Origin: Roseibacterium beibuensis | Lineage (GTDB): Bacteria > Pseudomonadota > Alphaproteobacteria > Rhodobacterales > Rhodobacteraceae | Direction: 5' to 3' | Assembly (NCBI RefSeq): GCF_039542305.1 | Contig: NZ_BAABHW010000001.1 | Span: forward strand, 744,001-808,000 | Length of the DNA stretch: 64,000 nucleotides | Shown here: piece after piece, positions 60,210 to 64,000 of the stretch | Position numbering within the stretch: the first letter of the stretch is position 1 | Layout of the letters: every line of letters starts with the position of its first letter | Translations under genes and position numbers: made by a program | Notes under the pieces: model-generated | Seen by the model: the letters and a program-made list of their open reading frames with translations, nothing else | Told to the model about the DNA's origin: nothing | Database searches by the model: none

Positions 60210-61218
60210 CAGGTGTTCCTTCAGGTTCGGCGTCATCGAGCGTTTCGCCGCCATATTCGGTTTCGACAATCCCGGCCTCGTAGCCCTGGTCCGACAGCCA
60301 TCGCGAAAACTGCGCGGTGTAGCCATGGGTGACATAGACGCGGCTGGCCCCGGTCTCGGCGATGGCGGTATTCAGCCCGTCCCAATCGGCGTGATCGGAC
60401 ACGATGAAGCCGCGATCCGCCGCCCGCCTGCGCCGCACGCCCCTCAGCCGCATCCAGCCCGAGGCAAAGCCGGTCGAGACCGGCCCCAGCTTGCGCATCC
60501 AGGGCGTCCCGAGCGCCGAGGGCGGGGCCAGAACCATCGCGCCGGGATAGGCCGTGAGGTCGGTTTCGGCCCTGATCTGGACCGTGTCGGGCAGGGATAG
60601 TCCCTGGTCGCGTAAAACCTGTGTCACCGCCTCGACCGCGCCATGGGTCAGGATCGGGCCGATGGACGGGTCCAGCAGCCGCAGGATGCGCTGCGCCTTG
60701 CCAAGGGCATAGACGCCAAGCACGGCGCGCTTGCCCTGCGCCGCGCTGTCGGCCCACCACTGGTTCAGCTCCTCGGCCAGCACGTCCTGTGGCGTCCACG
60801 TGTAGATGGGCAATCCGAAGGTCGACTCGGTGATGAAGGTGTCGCAGCGCACCGGCTCGAACGGCTCGGACAGCCCGTCATCGACCACCTTGTAATCGCC
60901 CGAGGCGACCCAGACCTCGCCCCCCACCTCGACGCGGATCTGGGCCGAGCCGGGAACGTGGCCGGCGGGGTGGAAGCTGATATTGGCGTCGCCGATCCTG
61001 TGGACCTCGCCGTAGGGGGTGGTTTGCAGCCGGATATCGCCCAGCCGATGCCGGATCACCGGCGCGGCGGCCTCAGTCGCGAGGTAGGCGCGGTGGCCCC
61101 ATCGCGCATGGTCGCTATGGCCGTGGGTGATCAGCGCCCGCTCGACCGGCCGCCACGGGTCGATATAGGCATCGGCCGCGGGGCAGTAGATGCCGGCTTC
61201 GGTGAATTCCAGAACCAT
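60199..61218 (-). CDS. Ligase-associated DNA exonuclease (metallo-beta-lactamase fold)
   Basis: This 339-residue nuclease has the metal motif HGHSDHARWG (H32-x-H34-x-D36-H37) and further histidine ligands in HPAGHVPGSAQI and IVSDHADWDGL. Members (DNA-ligase-associated exonuclease, Mbl) act with LigB and a DEXH helicase in DNA damage repair. ATG 61218 is used. The helicase and PdeM genes of this system are not in the window. Confidence 0.92.
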   Translation of the reverse strand: MVLEFTEAGIYCPAADAYIDPWRPVERALITHGHSDHARWGHRAYLATEAAAPVIRHRLGDIRLQTTPYGEVHRIGDANISFHPAGHVPGSAQIRVEVGGEVWVASGDYKVVDDGLSEPFEPVRCDTFITESTFGLPIYTWTPQDVLAEELNQWWADSAAQGKRAVLGVYALGKAQRILRLLDPSIGPILTHGAVEAVTQVLRDQGLSLPDTVQIRAETDLTAYPGAMVLAPPSALGTPWMRKLGPVSTGFASGWMRLRGVRRRRAADRGFIVSDHADWDGLNTAIAETGASRVYVTHGYTAQFSRWLSDQGYEAGIVETEYGGETLDDAEPEGTPDER

Positions 61219-61259
61219 GGAACGGTTATAGGAAGGAATGCGCCCCCCGAACAGGCGCG

Positions 61260-62009
61260 TCAGGCGGTCTGGCCCGTCACCTTGGCGTAGAGGGCGAGAT
61301 CCCGAGGATAGAGGCGCTCGATCATGGCCATTTCCGCGTCCGAGACGTTTTCGCGCAGGGACCTTGCCCCGGTCCGCCCCGAGTGGCGTTCCTCCAGCCC
61401 GCCAAAATGGCCGAACACCTCCTGGCAGACCTCGCGCAGGCCGGTCTCCAGATCCTCGATGACATGAACGCCGTAGTCGGACACATCGCCCGGGATCAGG
61501 TCGACCTGCGGCAGGAAATGCGGGTTGGTGAAATAACGGTGGTCTTCGAGCCAGTGCAGGAAGTCCAGAAAATTCGGCGGCGTACCCTCTGCGCCGCAAA
61601 GTCCGTAGCGGATGTGGAAACTCCTCGACACGCCCTTGTCCTTCCAACCGGACATGGCCCGGGCCACCGGGTCACGCAGGAACACGACCTTCCTGGCATC
61701 TCTGAACTGCTCTGCGGTCGGGATGCGGTTGAAGATGTTCTTGGCCAGCAGCCCGACCTCGTCCTGCCGCTTCACCCCGGCATGGGCGGTCAGTGTCCGC
61801 GAGATCGTGGAATTCGCGTTCTTGGGGATGCGCGCGTAGTAGAGACCGAATTTCGGAATGTAGTAGCAGCGCGACAGCACCGCCTTTTTCGCGTGCCCGG
61901 GCGTGCTGGCCAGCATCGGGTGGTCTTTCGGGTCCGGATAAGCAGACAGAACGCGCCAGTTATGCAGATCGGCGATCGCCCGATGGTAGAGGAGGCGCGG
62001 GCTCTTCAT
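61260..62009 (-). CDS. Sulfotransferase family 2-like protein
   Basis: This 249-residue protein has the PAPS 5'-phosphosulfate motif as IPKNANSTIS (near residues 61-70) and the 3'-phosphate motif as VVFLRDPVARAMSGW (near 107-121). It transfers sulfate from PAPS to a carbohydrate or similar acceptor. It is one of three related genes here. ATG 62009 begins MKSPRLLYHR. The acceptor is not known. Confidence 0.88.
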   Translation of the reverse strand: MKSPRLLYHRAIADLHNWRVLSAYPDPKDHPMLASTPGHAKKAVLSRCYYIPKFGLYYARIPKNANSTISRTLTAHAGVKRQDEVGLLAKNIFNRIPTAEQFRDARKVVFLRDPVARAMSGWKDKGVSRSFHIRYGLCGAEGTPPNFLDFLHWLEDHRYFTNPHFLPQVDLIPGDVSDYGVHVIEDLETGLREVCQEVFGHFGGLEERHSGRTGARSLRENVSDAEMAMIERLYPRDLALYAKVTGQTA

Positions 62010-62112
62010 TGACGGGTTGTCCTGTGATGTCAGGGGCTGGCGCGGAACTCGTCATTGGTGATAGCGGGGCGGCTCGCGCAAAACAACGGATCCGTCGACG
62101 GGGGCGCGCGGA

Positions 62113-62883
62113 TCAGTCGAACCTGTGCAGGTGGTCGTGATGCAGCGTGAAATCGCGCTCGTAGATCTTTTCGACCCGCGCGATCTGCTGGCGCGTGGGG
62201 GTGAAGGGCATGCGGCGCGCGTTGACATTCGTCTTTTTCTCGACGGTCGCGCGTGGCGGCGGCTGCAGGCCGCAAAGCTCGTGCACCAACGCGATGCCCT
62301 TGTCGAAATCCCTCAGGTCGAAGACGTGACTGAGCAGGATGTTCCCGTCTTCGTCCACGATATCGGGCCACATGGGCGCGGTGTGCGTGGCGAAATGCAC
62401 GCCATGCGGCTTTTCCGCGACCGGGCTGGCGAGGCAGGCTTCGATCTTGCCCAGGTGACGGTCAAACCGGTGGTTCAGCGCGGTCCGGCGCAGGGGGCCG
62501 ATCGGCAGCCGGGCCGAGCGGCTCAGCAGCCCGCCGCGATAGCCCGGCTTGTCGAGGTAGAAGAACCCGCTGATGCAGCGCTCGAGCGGGTCGCGGCTGA
62601 AGGCGAAGCGGACCATCTTGTCCCAATGCTCGCGGTAGATGAAATCGCGCGCATAGATGCAGCGGCGGAACTGCCAGCGCCCCAGCGGAACGCGGTGGTT
62701 GTTCAGCACGTCGTTCCATTCGCTCGGCGGGCTTTCGGGAAAGTTCTGGATGTTGCCGCGGCGGCAGGACTGGGCATAGGTCTCGTGCAGCACCGCCCGG
62801 GTGGATTGCCCCGCGCTCTTGCGGATGTGCAGCCAGAAGAAGGGCGGCATGGGCTCGGTCGTGGTCGGCAGAACGGCCGTCAT
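62113..62883 (-). CDS. Sulfotransferase-like protein, divergent
   Basis: This 256-residue protein has a PAPS-binding-like motif, LHIRKSAGQSTRAVL (residues about 18-32; K-S/T-A-G-x-S/T pattern), and FAFSRDPLERCISGFFYL for the 3'-phosphate. It is more divergent from the other two. It is divergent in direction from the third gene. ATG 62883 gives MTAVLPTTTEPM. It probably modifies polysaccharide or another surface glycan. Confidence 0.82.
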   Translation of the reverse strand: MTAVLPTTTEPMPPFFWLHIRKSAGQSTRAVLHETYAQSCRRGNIQNFPESPPSEWNDVLNNHRVPLGRWQFRRCIYARDFIYREHWDKMVRFAFSRDPLERCISGFFYLDKPGYRGGLLSRSARLPIGPLRRTALNHRFDRHLGKIEACLASPVAEKPHGVHFATHTAPMWPDIVDEDGNILLSHVFDLRDFDKGIALVHELCGLQPPPRATVEKKTNVNARRMPFTPTRQQIARVEKIYERDFTLHHDHLHRFD

Positions 62884-63041
62884 GGGTGCATATCCGTCAG
62901 ATCTTCTTCGGTCAGCGGCGCGGGGATGCGGGCGGAGCGGTGGCATCGCTCGATGCACCGCGTCTTACTGGCCTGCCCCTGGCAAGGCAAGCGACCGCGC
63001 CGGGGGCGCGAACTGGACAAGGGGAAGGGGGGCGCGTAAGC

Positions 63042-63791
63042 GTGATCTCCAGCCCAAGGCCGTTCTGGCCGATCCGACCCGGCCCGCGCCCCATGATCAT
63101 CTCGCACCGTCACAGGTTCATCTTTCTCAAGACGCAGAAAACCGCTGGCAGCAGCGTCGAGCTGGCGCTGTCCGAGATCTGCGGCCCCGAGGATGTCATC
63201 ACGCCGATGAACGCCGTGGAACGCGAGGACGATCCGGCGCGGCGCGGCCCGCAGAATTACCATGTTCCGCCTGCCTACCGCCCGCTCGGCGCGGCGCTGT
63301 TGCACCGGATGGGGGCACGGGCGCGCAAATCCGGCTTTTCCTATTTCCAGCACATGCCGGCCGCGCTTGTCCGCCGCCGCATGGACCCGGCAGAGTTCGA
63401 CAGCTACCGCAAGGTGACGATCGTGCGAAATGCCTGGGACCGGGAAGTGTCGCTGTATTTCTGGGCGACGCGTAAGCTGGATGAGAAACCCGGTTTCGAG
63501 CAGTTCGTGCGTCGCAGGGTCTGGCGGCCCGGGATGAAGACGTTCGAGATCTACTCGATCAACGGCAAGAGCGTCGCCGACACCGTGATGCGTTATGAAA
63601 CGCTGGCGGAGGATTTCGCCAGCTTCGTCGGCAGTCTCGGGCTTGACCACGTGCCTGTCCTGCCGCGCGCCAAGGGCAGTTTCCGCACCAAGGCCAAGCG
63701 CGATTACCGCGATTTCTATACCGACGAGACCGCCGAGATCGTCCGCCGCCGCTATGCGCGCGAGATCGACCTGTTCGGCATGACCTTCTGA
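63042..63791 (+). CDS. Sulfotransferase family 2-like protein
   Basis: This 249-residue protein has the PAPS motif FLKTQKTAGSSVEL (near residues 27-40) and KVTIVRNAWDREVSLYFW for the 3'-phosphate site. I use GTG 63042, after AAGGGGGG, but ATG 63093 is also possible and gives 232 residues. It is transcribed away from the other two sulfotransferase genes. The acceptor is not known. Confidence 0.83.
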   Translation: MISSPRPFWPIRPGPRPMIISHRHRFIFLKTQKTAGSSVELALSEICGPEDVITPMNAVEREDDPARRGPQNYHVPPAYRPLGAALLHRMGARARKSGFSYFQHMPAALVRRRMDPAEFDSYRKVTIVRNAWDREVSLYFWATRKLDEKPGFEQFVRRRVWRPGMKTFEIYSINGKSVADTVMRYETLAEDFASFVGSLGLDHVPVLPRAKGSFRTKAKRDYRDFYTDETAEIVRRRYAREIDLFGMTF

Positions 63792-63795
63792 GCGG

Positions 63796-64000
63796 TCAAT
63801 CCTTGCGGCCCCGCAGCTTGTTCCACGCGTGCCGCAGCTTGCCGGTCCGGCCCGAGGTGAATTCCGGGTAATGCAGGATCTTGGGATGCGCTTCGTTGTC
63901 GTCCCAGACTTCGAGGTATTTCGGATAGCGGATGTTGTATTCCGGCGGCAGCACGAACAGCCGCAGATCCGACAGCCAGATCAACTCGCGCAGGGTGACC
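63796..64000 (-). CDS. C-terminal end of a possible glycosyltransferase, cut by window edge
   Basis: The last 67 or so residues of a minus-strand protein enter the window. The piece LRLFVLPPEYNIRYPKYLEV and KILHYPEF resembles the C-terminus of nucleotide-sugar transferases of the GT8/DUF-type group, where a late P-x-E-Y-N and an H-Y segment follow the catalytic domain. The tail is basic (RHAWNKLRGRKD). The stop is 5 bp from the plus-strand sulfotransferase stop. Without the N-terminus the family stays uncertain. Confidence 0.5.
   Translation of the reverse strand, partial: VTLRELIWLSDLRLFVLPPEYNIRYPKYLEVWDDNEAHPKILHYPEFTSGRTGKLRHAWNKLRGRKD

Overview
The window is GC-rich chromosomal DNA from an alphaproteobacterium of the Rhodobacterales (Roseobacter/Rhodobacter group). 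Support comes from the gene content (a PIN protein of the family named after R. sphaeroides RSP_2648, a zinc-less DksA, DUF2927 lipoproteins, GerW plus DUF2953, a SAM-II riboswitch ahead of metZ), frequent GTG starts, 4-bp stop/start overlaps, and a TTTATCC...AAATATGC intergenic repeat. I see no rRNA, tRNA, CRISPR array, insertion sequence or prophage. Most of the window looks like core or conserved accessory chromosome.

Layout. 0-7.9 kb: the 5' part of acs on the minus strand, divergent from an ScfR-type regulator, then a stand-alone receiver, a small membrane protein and an SSS-transporter/histidine-kinase fusion (an acetate or short-chain-acid sensing module), an orphan FliM-like protein and an HpcH/HpaI aldolase. 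8-10.5 kb: lipoprotein, RlmI-type methyltransferase and PIN protein. 10.5-16.6 kb (minus): M48 protease, DedA, VWA protein, DUF2927 lipoprotein, GNAT and MoxR ATPase. 16.8-18.6 kb: DksA and an FAD monooxygenase. 18.6-22.7 kb (minus): a compact Anbu proteasome-like operon (ATP-grasp, alpha-E, transglutaminase, Anbu). 22.7-24.7 kb: D-aminoacyl-tRNA deacylase, a sugar kinase and Hsp20 with an FNR-type box.

24.7-31.2 kb (minus): a membrane-stress-like cluster (29-residue membrane peptide, XpaC, TelA, DUF2927 lipoprotein, SPFH-GYF protein, b-type cytochrome, zinc-ribbon protein). 31.4-36.3 kb: alpha/beta hydrolase, SAM-II riboswitch with terminator, metZ, GNAT, glutamine amidotransferase and folE2. 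36.3-41.9 kb: ACR3 arsenite carrier, two small proteins sharing TD-x-D motifs, TrkH, a BaiN/HI0933 flavoprotein and a J-domain protein. 41.9-49.5 kb: BolA, DUF4177, gatB, PfpI, tandem muramidase-like proteins, an acyltransferase and a DUF1624 protein. 49.5-56 kb: a hairpin-rich intergenic region, pepN, photolyase with DUF2256, RidA and a PuuD-like hydrolase. 56-61.2 kb (minus): small proteins, a frameshifted DUF2953 gene, GerW, and an ATP-dependent DNA ligase/exonuclease repair pair with an esterase between them. 61.2-64 kb: three sulfotransferase-like genes and the end of a possible glycosyltransferase, probably the edge of a surface-polysaccharide region.

The most interesting material is the Anbu operon, the TelA/XpaC/SPFH/zinc-ribbon cluster, the TD-x-D small-protein pair, and several structured intergenic elements: four copies of a repeat with two hairpin types and compensatory changes, three back-to-back perfect palindromes, and a three-way-junction element.
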